Source of the DNA: Didymodactylos carnosus | Taxonomy: Eukaryota > Rotifera > Eurotatoria > Philodinida > Philodinidae | Assembly (NCBI GenBank): GCA_905250885.1 | Contig: CAJNOQ010001210.1 | Location: 1 to 34,529, forward strand | Reading direction: 5' to 3' | DNA: 34,529 nt | Shown here: one piece after another, positions 1 through 15,689 of the stretch | How the letters are laid out: each line of letters starts with the position of its first letter | Position numbering within the stretch: position 1 is the stretch's first letter | The notes under the pieces: generated by a model | The model's database searches: none | What the model saw: only the letters and a program-made list of their open reading frames with translations | Told to the model about the DNA's origin: nothing | Position numbers and translations under genes: made by a program

Positions 1-235
1 TATAGAATTTGCAAGAAAAGCTCTAAACGTTCATTGTCAACTCAAAGCTGCAGAATATCAGAAGAAATTAATTTAGGGCTTTTCTTGTAAATTCTATAAC
101 TTTGCAAAGAAAGGTCATATAGAGCTGGGAGATGTCTCATTTTTATGAGAATTTCGCGGGCTACAATCATGTCTCATTAACAAAGGTTTCGGTTATTCTG
201 TTAGAGTTTCTGAAAAACTGGTTTTCCAGAAAACC
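1..235 (-). repeat. Partial fold-back element, copy 1 (truncated by window edge)
   Basis: Positions 1-27 and 72-98 are near-perfect inverted repeats around a 44-nt loop. Sequence 99-235 matches 17225-17354 of the complete element at 16884-17477 at roughly 80% by eye. The loop (28-71) is the reverse complement of the loop at 17158-17197, so this copy lies in the opposite orientation. Similarity stops near 235, where an AT-rich stretch with two CCGG-containing repeats begins. The other arm lies outside the window. Confidence 0.8.
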
Positions 236-539
236 GGCTTTTTAGAACCGGCCTTTTAGGCTTTTTATCTACTCGAGACCCCCTATCGAATGATGTATGA
301 ACGAGCGAAATCGGAGCGGGGCACCTGGGAATGTTCTCTCGTAAGGCTCAAAACAACAGTAATTTCTGCACATCGATTTGATAAACATTCAGCTGGTGCA
401 CCACGGAATCTAATTGTTACTGACGATGAGAGCAAAAATACTTAAATTACTTACGCAAAAATTAGCGGCTTCTTGATTAGATAAAGCTATTACTACTTCA
501 CTTAGTACCAAATATCATTGTCCAAACACCTTTCTTTTC
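236..539. other. Non-coding spacer between fold-back copy and LINE remnant
   Basis: No supported gene. It starts with short CCGG-containing repeats (about 235-260), then becomes unique AT-rich DNA. The far 5' part of the LINE may reach into it but is not recognisable. Confidence 0.4.
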
Positions 540-2960
540 TCTGCTACAACATACAAGGCCTGTCTACTCATATAGCAGTAGTTGATAAATATGAACCATG
601 CATTATTTGTTTACAAGAGGCGTTACCATACGGTGAACACACTACTCGCGAATATTGTTACCTAATTATTCAGTTTATCGAGTAGATCGACAAGATAGTT
701 ATGAGTATCATCACATACGTTCACTGTAATATGCCACATTGATTCCCATTACAATCAAAGGAACTCAAGGTCTATATATTACTCATAACGATTGATTGTA
801 TCAATCTTGTCGTTTGTAACGTATATCGTTCTCCAATGACAAAATCTCGTTCAGCCGATAAAAGTAAACAATACTTCGATGACTTTAAAGCTTTCTTATT
901 GTAGTAAGTGAATTCAATTCTATCAAAATAACTAATTCTGTGCGCTGATTATAATACAGATCTGATTAAGAATGCAATGCAATACTCAAATTCAGGAAGC
1001 TTTGTGCAGCAGCATTCTTACTCAACGAAACATTTACAAAATCTACAACGAAAAACAATATTAAAGTATACCACTGTATGGTATACACCAGTGAGTCAAA
1101 CTGTTCATCCACTTATTGGACAATCGGTGCATTATGTATTTAATTGTGTGTCCGACATGTAAGACGCTAAACTTGATCTGTCGAATAAAGTTTATGATTA
1201 TGCACATACTGATATTGGTACCTACGATTATGGATAGCATAAACATCGTTAGATATTCATAATATTGTGAATATTCACGGAAAAGTAGGGAAATGGATTG
1301 AATATACGACAAACTGTATTCATGAATGTGTGCTCCTTCAAATTAGTAAATAAAAACTGATTCAACTTTATCAACAGTCAATATGTTTGCTAGGTTTAAT
1401 AAAGGAACGAAATGACCCGTTCAGGAGACATCGGTTGGACCAGAACAACAATAAATTAAAATTAATATTTCATCATTTACGTAACAAAGTGGTGACAACC
1501 ATAAGAAATTCTAGAACAGCAGCATTAAGAAAACTGAATGATGCATTCAAAAATTCTACGAAGTTCTGGACTTCGGTGAAAGAATGTAATGGTAACGAGG
1601 CTTTGTTATCGTTATCGATGACAGACGAAACAAAAACATTTATAAACGATAAAGACCAAGCCGAAATGTTTATTGATTTCTTTATCAGTACATTCACTCT
1701 ACTGCAAGGTTCAAGTATTTCGTATAATAAACATCAAAATCAATCCGCTACTCTTCTCATTAAATGACACTGATTTTGATGAATCAGCAATTTATAAAAT
1801 AATAACCAATTTGAAAGCAACAAAAGGATGTGGGTACGACGAATTAGTGTTGTCTTTTTAAAAATGTGTGTGTGCAATATTAGTCAACACTTATTTTTAT
1901 TAATCAAATTGCCATTAAGATCAGGCATCTTTCCGTCTTGTTGAAAACTTCGTCGACTTCTATCCACATATAAATCTGACGGCAAGAATGTGATTAGAAA
2001 TCATCGGTCAATAATCTCAAATACCAGTAAAGTCTTCGAAAGAGTAATTTATGAGAGTGTGATTACATATCTAGAACACCATAAAATAATTAGTCCGCAT
2101 GAATTGGTTTCGGGAGAAAGTCATAAACAGTTGACACACTTTTATCTGTAATATAGTATCTTTATAGACACGTGAATGCTTAAACAAAGGTAGTGTTGGT
2201 CTGGCGTTTGACTTATGTATAGCGTTCAATAAAGTGCCCCATAACAGCTTACTTGATAAAGTAGTAAATGTGGGGACTACTGACAGTCTCAGTGATTTGT
2301 TCATAGCCATATCTATCTAACAGATGGTAATACTTTGTAGTTGATCAATCTGTATCTAACACAAAACCTGTTTATTCGGGAGTACTACAACGATCCATTC
2401 TGAATCTTATTCTATTAATATTTCCCTCACCCTCAACGATTTCTCTAAATGTCTACCTGCCAATGTCGTTCAATCTCTATGTGCGACAACATGTTTGCAG
2501 TGGTATCAATTGAAAACGATGAAAGTATAATACTAGTCCAACAAACAGTTTAGCGAGTGGTGTAATAAAAATTACATAGAATTGAGTGTGAACAAATGTG
2601 AATGGTTTGCATTCTCATCTTCATGATTGTGACGTTAAAATTAACAACAAAACCATGAGGAGAGTGGAAAATATCAAGCCGCCCAGAGTAAGATTATGCG
2701 CTAGTCTGCGGTAGTCAAACCATATCGATATTATCGTTAAGAAATGCCGAAAACGTCTGGGCTCTATTAATCGATCGTTCGGTACTTCTCAATATTTCTA
2801 TGTGATCGTCTGTACGAAACAAGTAGCTTTCCCGCACTTGGCTACAGCTCCGTAGCGTACAATGATGGATTTCACACACATCTCAAGCTCATCAGTGGCT
2901 TGCAGCAAGGATCGTCCCACAAAAATTTGACAGGAACGTGCAAAATCCGATAGACACTAT
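540..2960 (+). mobile_element. Decayed non-LTR (LINE) retrotransposon, endonuclease-RT remnant
   Basis: Translated pieces in shifting frames follow the order of a CR1/Jockey-type LINE second ORF. Near 580-640 is an AP-endonuclease start (INxQGL-like, then CIICLQEALP). Near 815-890 is endonuclease-like VCNVYRSP. The linker before the reverse transcriptase is open at 1387-1767. RT blocks follow: LKATKGCGYDEL near 1815, an ISNTSKVFERVI block near 2020, AFNKVPHNSLLDKV near 2220, SGVLQRSILNLILL near 2375, and the RT tail to about 2950. Frameshifts and stops interrupt every block, and the catalytic YADD site near 2480 is not intact. It is a dead copy. No poly-A tail or target duplication was identified, so both ends are approximate. 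Confidence 0.8.
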
Positions 2961-3633
2961 GAGTTTGCCAGATCTTCAACAACGAAGAAAGTATTTGTGA
3001 CTGGGGGCGAAGCACTTTTTTTTGGTATAGCACCTTTCAGCGCCCAAAACTACTGATTTAGTGCTGCTTTTTTCCTCTTGTTTGCAATAGAGGTAGCGAG
3101 CGAAACAGTTTTTGTTTATTTTACAATATTCTATTCGTACGAGTTCGTGTTTCATATACACGTGTGTGTCATTTTATTATTATCAACTAAAGCAGTTTTT
3201 TTTACTCTAAAATACATTGCGAACCAGGTCTAGGATTAAGTTGCAGCTTAAGTGATTAACAATATTAATACAATAATCCACTGTTTAAATGTCTGGAAGA
3301 CAGAATGACTCATTTTACTGTAGTGATGGTTATTGTTTAAGGCTCCATTTTTTAATTCACTTTTCTCAGCCTCCTTCCTTAATCACTAAAAATATCATTG
3401 GTCAGTTTTGGCCAATTTTATTAGTTCAATTCTTTCTATATAACAACAGCAACTCGTTGCTAGCCTGAACTGATCTCCTTCTCGTACATAAGAGGAACTT
3501 CTGAAAAATGAGAATGTTCCTCCATCTCCTGGGTTGTTTGTTCAAAATCTTAATCTTAAATTCGAGACAAGAGTTTGATCTAACAATATTGAAAATGAGT
3601 TCTATCTAAGTGGTGAAATAGAGAGAACGACAG
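2961..3633. other. Intergenic DNA, no gene seen
   Basis: AT-rich sequence 3' of the LINE remnant. Short open frames here have no family resemblance and read as chance ORFs. No RNA gene was recognised. Confidence 0.4.
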
Positions 3634-4855
3634 AGCACACTGTCACGAAAAACACGATAGAAATGTTCAGATAGCATAGAAAAAACGTGCCATTAGAAGT
3701 GAAACCTTAAATCTTCAATGCGAAAGAAACAGCACGCATTTTCCGTGCTTTTGGCACGTTCAAGTAACAAAAAAAAGACACTTTAACAGTGTTTTTTGTT
3801 TGTGATTCGCTTCCACGTTTTACCAAAACATGTTCTACGGGTACACTTAGGACCAATGGCATACTTGAAATGTACCATCGGTACACTAAAGGCGTGCCAC
3901 TGGTACACTTAAAGAGTATGGTTAGTACATTAAAAGCGTGTTACTAGTAAAAAGCATGGACACTACAATTGGCACAAACGCACCTTTATTAGTACAGTTC
4001 AGTCACCCTTAGGTATAAGTTTAGACAACTACCTGACAAATAACCGTTTATTTGCGGGATTTTGGAAAAGATGAGTCCGTAAAGATGGAGTAGAACTCAT
4101 ATAAAGTTAGTAGTTGATATAGTTTTGATTTACCACGTATATTCTAAATGGTCTAATAAACAAGAACTGATTCGGTTTGTTTTAACAATCTGAAACGCAC
4201 GTAAATCATCATCAACACTAAGTGAATCAAGTTCATAATTTATAGATTTATTTTTGAAATATTTCAAGAAATACTCGGGTATTTGATTTTAAAATGTTCA
4301 TGAAAATCCTAATATATTTTCTAAAAAGTATAGGATTTTTAAAACTTCATGGTATAAAAGAAAAGAAAGTGTTAGGAACATTTGTTCAAATCTCACAAAA
4401 CTCCCTATTTCTGTTAAGTAAAATGATTTTTCTTTTTTCAAATATATCTGATACCCAATTATTACACGAATAAAATTTTTGTTGTAGTCGTACCTGGCCT
4501 ACAATACTGCGTACTCGCACTCGAGAAACGGTGTACTCGCCCATCTCTGATACATATTACAGACTGAGTGACTTGTAGCACACTTTTAATGTGCTATTTT
4601 CATATTGTAAGCACGCTTTAAAAGTCGTGAGAGTAAACTGTGCTTTTATCACACACAAAACGTGTCACGAACGACACGGTAAAAATGTTCCAACAGCAGA
4701 TCTCTCCTAACGGCACCGAACGAATGTACTGACGGTACGGTCAAAGTGTGTCAATTGCACGGTTGAAGCATAGCAGTTAATTTTTACTGTCCTATCAGCA
4801 CATTTCTTCTATGCCGTCAGCATAGTTTTATCGTGCTTTTCCGGGACACTGCTGT
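3634..4855. repeat. Region of degenerate inverted and dispersed repeats
   Basis: The stretch at about 3634-3696 resembles the reverse complement of about 4793-4852 (shared AAxCACGATA, then GCATAGAA, then GTGC-ATTAG blocks). A related piece in direct orientation lies near 4655-4700 (GTCACGAA, CACGGTAAAAATGTTC). Motifs of the GTGCTTTT / CACGAAAA kind recur throughout. This looks like an old inverted-repeat element or a cluster of them. Copies are too diverged to fix boundaries by eye. Confidence 0.45.
3840..3968. repeat. Degenerate tandem repeat, unit about 22-23 bp
   Basis: Successive units start with GGTACACT or a close variant at 3840, 3880, 3902 and 3925 (GTACATTA), with a shorter diverged unit at 3863 and a partial one at 3947. 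The consensus is roughly GGTACACTTAAAGGCGTGCC. It lies within the repeat-rich region upstream of the F-box gene. Confidence 0.6.
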
Positions 4856-5167
4856 TACGAACTTAATAGATACAGAAATGCTAATAATTTGAAGTTAGGG
4901 GCTGCTCGTGATAGGTATTGTGCTTAAAAGTCATCAATGAAAAAAAGATATTATTCTTTATATCTTGTCGCTTGTATAAACGCCTTTTATTTTTATCGCA
5001 TTGCACAATATTACCCTATATTCTTTTTAGATATGCACCTGAGATGCATTAGAACGGGCACTGCGATGCTGACTGAGAAAGATAACAACATAATGCAGAA
5101 GTCAGCGATTGTGTGAATCCAATTCACGAAAAATAATTGCACATTTCATGAGACGAATAATAAAATC

Positions 5168-8100
5168 ATGATTAAGAAGAGACATCGTTCATTTGGTAAA
5201 GCCGATTTGATTCAACCAACAAATCATTATTCATCCCGAAATGAGATTATGCCAGTGTCATCAGCAGCATCATCATCATCAATCGGCAAATTTCTCAGTA
5301 ATCGTTTACGTGATTCGATTCATTATACACGGTCGTCATCACCGCCGACAAAACATGCACATTCTGATAATACTGTACATCTAACGGAAAACTTTGATGA
5401 AGCAGATTATGTAGCGACACCGGAACCTCTATTAAATGATAATTTTAATTATTATCATCGCCGTCCTTTATTAACACCATCATCTACATCTTCAAACGTT
5501 GACTCTTATTTGACTCATACATCACCTGATACCAAAAAATTTTCTCGTCACGTTGAACTCTCATCTGGTTACAATATATTAAAAGATAATAATCGAAACA
5601 AGTCACTCAAATTACCGAACTATCGTCAGGGTCGTACTCCGTTAACACGGGTAAACACTCTTCAGCATCAAAAATCATCATTATTGGATGAAGAAGAATT
5701 TCCGTTCGATAGTTTCCACCAACGTCGATTATCATTCAACAACAGACTTCTCAATTCAACATCTCTCTATAATAACAAACATAAATTTCAATATAATAAT
5801 GATGGCTCACGGCGTCCATTTTCTAGTGACAGCCCTGTACCACCTCCCACTCAATCTACACGGATTCTTGACAATAATATTTCATCAGCACCTCCTGTTC
5901 ACAATTGTCAACCGTTACCGCCTAATCACTATCATGAGACTAATAATTCAACCGAATCAAATTTACAACAACAACAATCATCATCAATCTCCAATCCTAA
6001 TCTTCCACTTGAGCCGTTGAAATTTAAGTCTTCGTCATTTGCCGTTAATACAGCTGATAATGAAGAGGACGATTCTATCGCTGCTCTAAGTCGAGAATTA
6101 CGTGCTGCTGCATATCCGTCAAATCGTAAACAATCATTATCATCACCTACACGTGACATAATAGCAACAGCCACAAACACTTCAGCGTCGCCACCAACGT
6201 CAAGATATTCCACACGTAATCAAACAAAACGAACCCTACCACGATCATTACCGAAGTTAACTGATGCACATTCAAGAAAAATAAACTACTATCACCAAAC
6301 ATCATCTGAATCAAACGATGAGAGGACTGATGATTTACTTCAAAGTTCATCAGCAACAACGTTACTTCTTGATCAATTCTTCTCACTAAATACTCAACAA
6401 CAGCACGAACGATCACAATTATTAAATATAACTGGTAATTGTTGCTCAATTTTGTGATCTTTTGATGTAAAGACTATTTTAATTTTATCTTGAAGTCTGT
6501 TTTGTCCACATTTATATAAGCTATCTATTGTGTGTCTGTGTTTTACTTTGTTGTAGGTAGTGAACAATCGGAATTAGTGGTCATTAAAACAACACTAGAT
6601 TTGAACAATTCAACAATGAATGATCTCACAAAGTCGACATCAACAACAACGAGAAAATTTCTTTCAAAGTATGCACGTTTAGCTCCAATAACAACAACAC
6701 ATCAAGTGAATATTGCTACTGTTCAAAGAATTTGTCCAAAATTAAAACGCGATACGAATAATATTAGTGTAAAAAAAGACGAAGATCAACCGCAAAATGT
6801 TTTGAATTATATTAACAACAATTGCAAGGATGAAAATGTTGATGTTCTAAGCGAAGATTATTTGTCTAATATGAATTTATCTATGCCATCTACGTTGGAT
6901 AATGATCGATCAAATCAAAGTGAATTGATTGGTGTCATGAATGATGACGTTGACAGTGCGATGGATAATACCTATGACTATGCACCGTTTGAACAACAGC
7001 ACCATGACATTATTGATATACCATTACTTGAATTAGATGAATTAGAAACGGCATCAGATATATGCGAATCTCAATTGGTACCGATTGTGTACGCAAAAGA
7101 CTTAGAAAATGAAATAGCTTTGTTACAAAAAGCACACCAAGCAAAACAACAACAAAGACGTGAACAAAGAGAAGCTCATTTATTATTACATCAACAGGAT
7201 GAAGATGATAGACTGAACGATAATAATAGTGTACCACCACCAGCAAACATTGAATTACTCAATTTTGATACATTGGACGATGAGGTACTCATAAAACAAG
7301 AATGTGTTAATGAAATTCTTTCAGCTGCAACGGCATTACTAACTCTTCCGACTGTTTTATATAAGAGTGATGATACGATCAACAATAACAACGACAACGA
7401 AAATAGTTTTGATACTATGGATATTTCGTTAATGTCGATGCCATCATTTCCCATTATAACTACTTCAAATATACAACAACATACAACACTGGCTCATAAT
7501 CGTCTATGTTTATGGTATCGATTGTCGGCCAAATTATGGTTCAAAATATTATCGTATTTAAATCAAAATGAATTGTACAATTTTTCTCAAGCATGTAAGA
7601 GATTTTATTTATTAGTTCAAGATCAAGCATGTCAACATCGTACGATACTCTATCGAAAACCAATAATTGAACAACAATGGCTACATACTATTGCTAGACG
7701 AAAACCGATAGCATTGGCATTTATTGAATGTGGACAACAAAATCTTGAACAAGACAAAAAACCAACATTAGACAGGTAAATAAATCTTTTTTCTATTACT
7801 TAAAATTTTCGTCCATCCCTTAATAACATTTGATGTAGTTTTGTATGAACTATAAATTAAAGTCTAAGAAGGTAGCATTTTTCTCTTCATTTTAGTCAAA
7901 TTAATAATGATTTTAAATTGTCAAATCATATGAATATTGCTGAATGGAATGAATTTTTCAATAATATTCGTACAAATTTGACCGACATGACAATAACCAA
8001 TTGTTATTATGAACCATTTACACCTAATTTTCTATTACCAATTATATTCGATAAATGCAACAGTATAAAAACATTAAATATTAGCTGGAATAATCTCACA

Positions 8101-8907
8101 CCAGTTACATTTACTCTATTATCCCATCATCAATTATCTTCACTTGATTTAAGTGGTTGTCAAACATTAACCGATTCAATTATAACTCAATTATTTTTTC
8201 ATGATAATAATCCTTCAATTCTTTCATTACATTTGATCATTTTAAAGTTAGCTTTTTGTGTAAATATAACCTGGTCAAGTTTAACAGTAATTAGTGAACA
8301 TCTTAAATCATTAAAGCATTTAAATATACGACAATGTATCGGATTAGAATATCAATTTGATAATGATAACTTAAATTGTTTTCAATATTGGTCAAATTTA
8401 GAATATTTAGATATGAGTCAATTATTATCATTAACAGACAATGATATATTGAAACTCACTATAAATTGTAAATCTTTAAAACAACTTTATTTAGATAGTT
8501 GTATTAATTTAACGGATCAAACATTGTACACAATAGGAAATAATTTACAATTAACATTAGAATTGATTAGTCTTGAAAATTGTGTAAATATACAACAAAA
8601 TATTGCCTATTTATTTCTAATTCAACAATGTTTAAATTTACGCTCAATGAATTTGTCATTTACATGTGTTAGTGATGAATATATTCGTTCATGGATAAAT
8701 CAAAGTGAAAATAATTTAAATTATTTAGAAATATTATCATTAAATTCAACTAAATGTACATATAATGGAATTAAAATAATATTAGATTCATGTAAAAATC
8801 TCAGACAAATTAATCTTATAGGTTTATTCAATCAATTATCAGAACAAAATCAATTAAAAGAAGAATATAAAAATGTTATGTTTGTTTTTGAACCATTGGT
8901 ACACTAG
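5168..8907 (+). CDS. F-box and leucine-rich-repeat protein (FBXL class), 3 exons
   Basis: Exons 5168-6434, 6557-7775 and 7896-8907 give 1165 aa. The introns are 122 and 120 nt, GT-AG, and the phases match (1 and 2). The start is the first in-frame ATG after a stop at 5114. Residues 1 to about 730 are low-complexity and probably disordered (Ser, Asn, Gln and Pro rich). An F-box lies at about 741-785 (RLSAKLWFKILSYLNQNEL, then CKRFYLL). From about 830 to the end come cysteine-type leucine-rich repeats, with motifs such as LDLSGCQTLTD and LYLDSCINLTD. In this class the F-box binds SKP1 within a CUL1 SCF ligase and the LRRs select the substrate. I could not assign a subfamily. The joining of exon 1 is the least certain step: without splicing, exon 1 runs to its own stop at 6455-6457 and could be a separate 429-aa protein. 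Both downstream exons open without an ATG, which favours one spliced gene. Confidence 0.7.
6435..6556 (+). other. Intron 1 of F-box gene, with coding potential (CaaX end)
   Basis: The donor is G|GTAATTG and the acceptor TTGTAG|GTAG. Splicing restores a Gly codon across the junction (phase 1). If the intron is retained, translation continues eight codons and stops at 6455-6457, giving a C-terminus NCCSIL. CSIL fits a CaaX prenylation box with leucine last, the geranylgeranyl type, and it is preceded by another cysteine. Whether retention happens is unknown. Confidence 0.5.
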
Positions 8908-9112
8908 AAACAATGAAATAACATGAATTTTATTTCTTTTATAATCACGTTAAACACATTTTTTTCATTTCACATATATTCCTTTTCTTTATTATTTCCA
9001 ACAAAGATAATAGTTATTTAATTTTTTATTCCTGTTTTTTAGTACTTAAAAATAGTGATAATATTTAGAGACAAAAATTATAATAGATCATAATTTATCG
9101 AAAGAATTGTAT

Positions 9113-9118
9113 AATAAA
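9113..9118 (+). promoter_or_regulatory. Candidate polyadenylation signal of F-box gene
   Basis: AATAAA lies about 205 nt after the stop codon. It is one of the first canonical hexamers downstream, but in DNA this AT-rich the hexamer is common by chance. Confidence 0.35.
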
Positions 9119-9505
9119 TACATTTTAAAGTTTAGTTAGAAGAAAACAAATGAGAGGTTTTTTTATGACAAATTTTCTATTATTAAGGATTTGTGCGCTT
9201 GATTTATTTTGGTGCCGTTTGTAATTTTGATAAAATTTTGCTCAAATGTCAAGAATGTTTGAATCAGTATTTTTTTTGATTGTTTCAAAATATAATGATT
9301 GTTATTGTTGTTGCTATTGTTATCGCTTTTTTTTTTTTTGCCCACTTTATGTATAATACGTTTTTTCCATTCGTTTTTACACTGATAATATTTTTATCTG
9401 TCCAAGAAAGTTTTGTGAGCGTTGTTGCACACATTGCACAGCTATTTTATTTATTATTTCTTTATTTTGTCTTCGAAGACAACCATCATAATATATTTTT
9501 ATTTT

Positions 9506-9526
9506 TATATATATATATATATATAT
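9506..9526. repeat. TA dinucleotide microsatellite
   Basis: Ten consecutive TA units in the intergenic region. Confidence 0.9.
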
Positions 9527-10625
9527 GAACTGTTGTTCACCAACTTATCTCAAGTTCTTCCTTCTCCACTTCACGTGATATTGTTTTGTTTTTTTCTTCA
9601 TATATTACTACATTGGATCTCATCGAATCGATTATAACAACTGTTGTTTTTTTATTTACTATGCATGATTATTTCCAAAATGTAGTTTTTATTTATATTT
9701 ATTCTCCATAAAACAGTATCAATTTATCTTTTAATAAATACAGCGATTTTATCTTATGTTTAACCAAATACTATACTCTCAATACTATGTGAAGGATAAT
9801 AGAAGAGACATCAAATATTCATTTTTTTTTCTTCTCCTATAACTGCTCTATTCTAGATAAAAAATCATCATTTTGTTTCAAATTTTATATTACAAAAAAA
9901 AATAAAAATAAATCAACCAAGTCCAGACAAACACAAACATACACTTCATGCAGACAATAACAATGTAGAATCTAATTAAACTGGTAAATAGCAGTGACTC
10001 ATTTTAGTTATGGTTACCATGCATAAATTGAGAAAAAAAGCTAGTCGTACCTGCATTTTATTTCATTCATCTGTTAGACTAACTAGAATTAAATAGGAAC
10101 TCTCTCTCTAAAGTGAATTCCATTGATAAATCTTATTTTTACTTAGTTAAAATAAAATTAGACTAATTTGTTTGTAAATTAAATGTAATTTACTTTTAAA
10201 AAAAAAACGTATAATAATTCAACGTATTAAATTTCGACTATTATTGAATAACAATGAATCTCACGTGTAGAGACGGGATCCTATTGATATAAAATTTGTT
10301 ACGCCAAAAATTTGTATTATTTTCTGTAAGAATAGAAGGAAAAAGAAAAAGAAAGAAAGATTATAATGTAACATTTCGTCATGCTTGATTAAGTATGTCA
10401 AAAAGAAAAAGAAAACGTAAAACTGATGATCAAAGCTCAAAATAAATGATATTGAATAGAATAAACAAACGTTATTGTTGAATTGAAAAAATCGTCTTCC
10501 CAATAGGGTAGTTCAATAAAATTATATTTAGTGTAAAAAATTATTTTGTTTATCAAGGTTAATTAATTCATGAAAATTCATTATATTCTTACTAGAAATA
10601 TATTAGACAAAATACTTGAACAAAT

Positions 10626-14705
<4,080 letters not shown>

Positions 14706-15555
14706 ATCGATTTTTAACATCTATACTTATCTTTAAGATAATTTTTTTCCGTTTTCCCATTCTTTTATTTACAAAGTCAAGAGGGCGTATTCTGATCGAT
14801 TTCACATTTATGATTCATGACATTCTTTGGTTTCCTATCCTCCATATTGTATTTTTCAATTCTTTATTGTTTTTTCAAAAACAAACCGAATGAATAAACC
14901 AGCATCAATAACTTATTTTTAAAAATGCGATGTTTATAGGTGCTGTCATAAGTGTTTTTGTATTCTTCTTTTTCTTCTTTGTCTTTTACAGCGCAATAGA
15001 TAATTGAGATATTACTATTCTACGATCAAATCATCCTATCCGTAAAATAAGTTTTTAGTTTTATTCTGCAAAGCAGGGAGCGCTCTTTTGACATCATTCA
15101 TTTATATAACACTTTAAACACGAATATTTTATGTGTGCGTGAGATTCGTTTTTTTTTTGTTTGTTTCTTTTTATTCTGTATTATTTTGTTACTATAATGT
15201 GTGCGTTTTTTTTCTTTTGTTTCTCTTTTATTACTTTGTTGCGAAAAATACACAAATAGAACAAACAAATTGAATTCATCAGCCAACTGTAGATGTTTTT
15301 TTTCAATTTTCATGCGTTATATCTTACTGATGAAATTTTCACAAAAAAAATGACTTTAAACTAATAAGTGAGGAAGAGATAAGAGTGGATTATTGACCAA
15401 ATGATCTTTTTTTAACATAAGATATTTTGTGAAGATTTACTAAAGAAATAAGATACAGCGAGAGGTACTATTTCAAAGAGCACCCGTTCACATTAAGAAA
15501 GAATAAAGGATAATTAGAGGCGATAGCAGGTTTAAATAATGAGCAAATTAGAGAA
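14706..15555. other. CUL2 3' flank, no further gene seen
   Basis: Contains the probable 3' UTR, then AT-rich DNA with poly-T tracts. No RNA gene or conserved frame was recognised. Confidence 0.4.
14893..14898 (+). promoter_or_regulatory. Candidate polyadenylation signal of CUL2
   Basis: AATAAA lies 188 nt after the CUL2 stop. This is position-based only. Confidence 0.45.
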
Positions 15556-15689
15556 GAAAGGTGGAATCGTTTTCTATTTTTGCAAAAGCTAATCAAAAAA
15601 ATTTTAAAATTGAACCGAATCGCTCCATTTTTTAAAAAGTATAAACCGAACCAAAAACTTTCCTTGAGACCGAATCGATTCCACCTCTA
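15556..15689. mobile_element. hAT-like MITE, 134 bp
   Basis: The ends are inverted: GAAAGGTGGAATCG at 15556 and the reverse complement of TAGAGGTGGAATCG ending at 15689. The flanks TTAGAGAA (15548-15555) and TTAGAAAA (15690-15697) agree at 7 of 8 bases, an 8-bp target duplication as made by hAT transposases. Inside, ACCGAATCG occurs twice. It has no coding capacity, so it is a non-autonomous miniature element. Confidence 0.75.

Larger units (their letters stand above)
8908..10625. other. Intergenic region between F-box gene and CUL2
   Basis: Very AT-rich, with many poly-T and poly-A runs. It contains the probable 3' UTR of the F-box gene, a TA microsatellite at 9506-9526, and presumably the CUL2 promoter and 5' UTR. 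The small open frames here are low-complexity Phe/Leu/Lys/Asn runs typical of AT-rich non-coding DNA. No gene was recognised. Confidence 0.5.

Noticed and set aside
2976..3161. Minus-strand 61-codon frame with several cysteines
   Set aside because: Short, no recognisable domain, next to a decayed retrotransposon; chance is the simpler explanation.
4487..4498. Twelve-base match with a site near 10043 (TAGTCGTACCTG)
   Set aside because: Many 12-base matches are expected by chance in a window of this size and flanks do not match.
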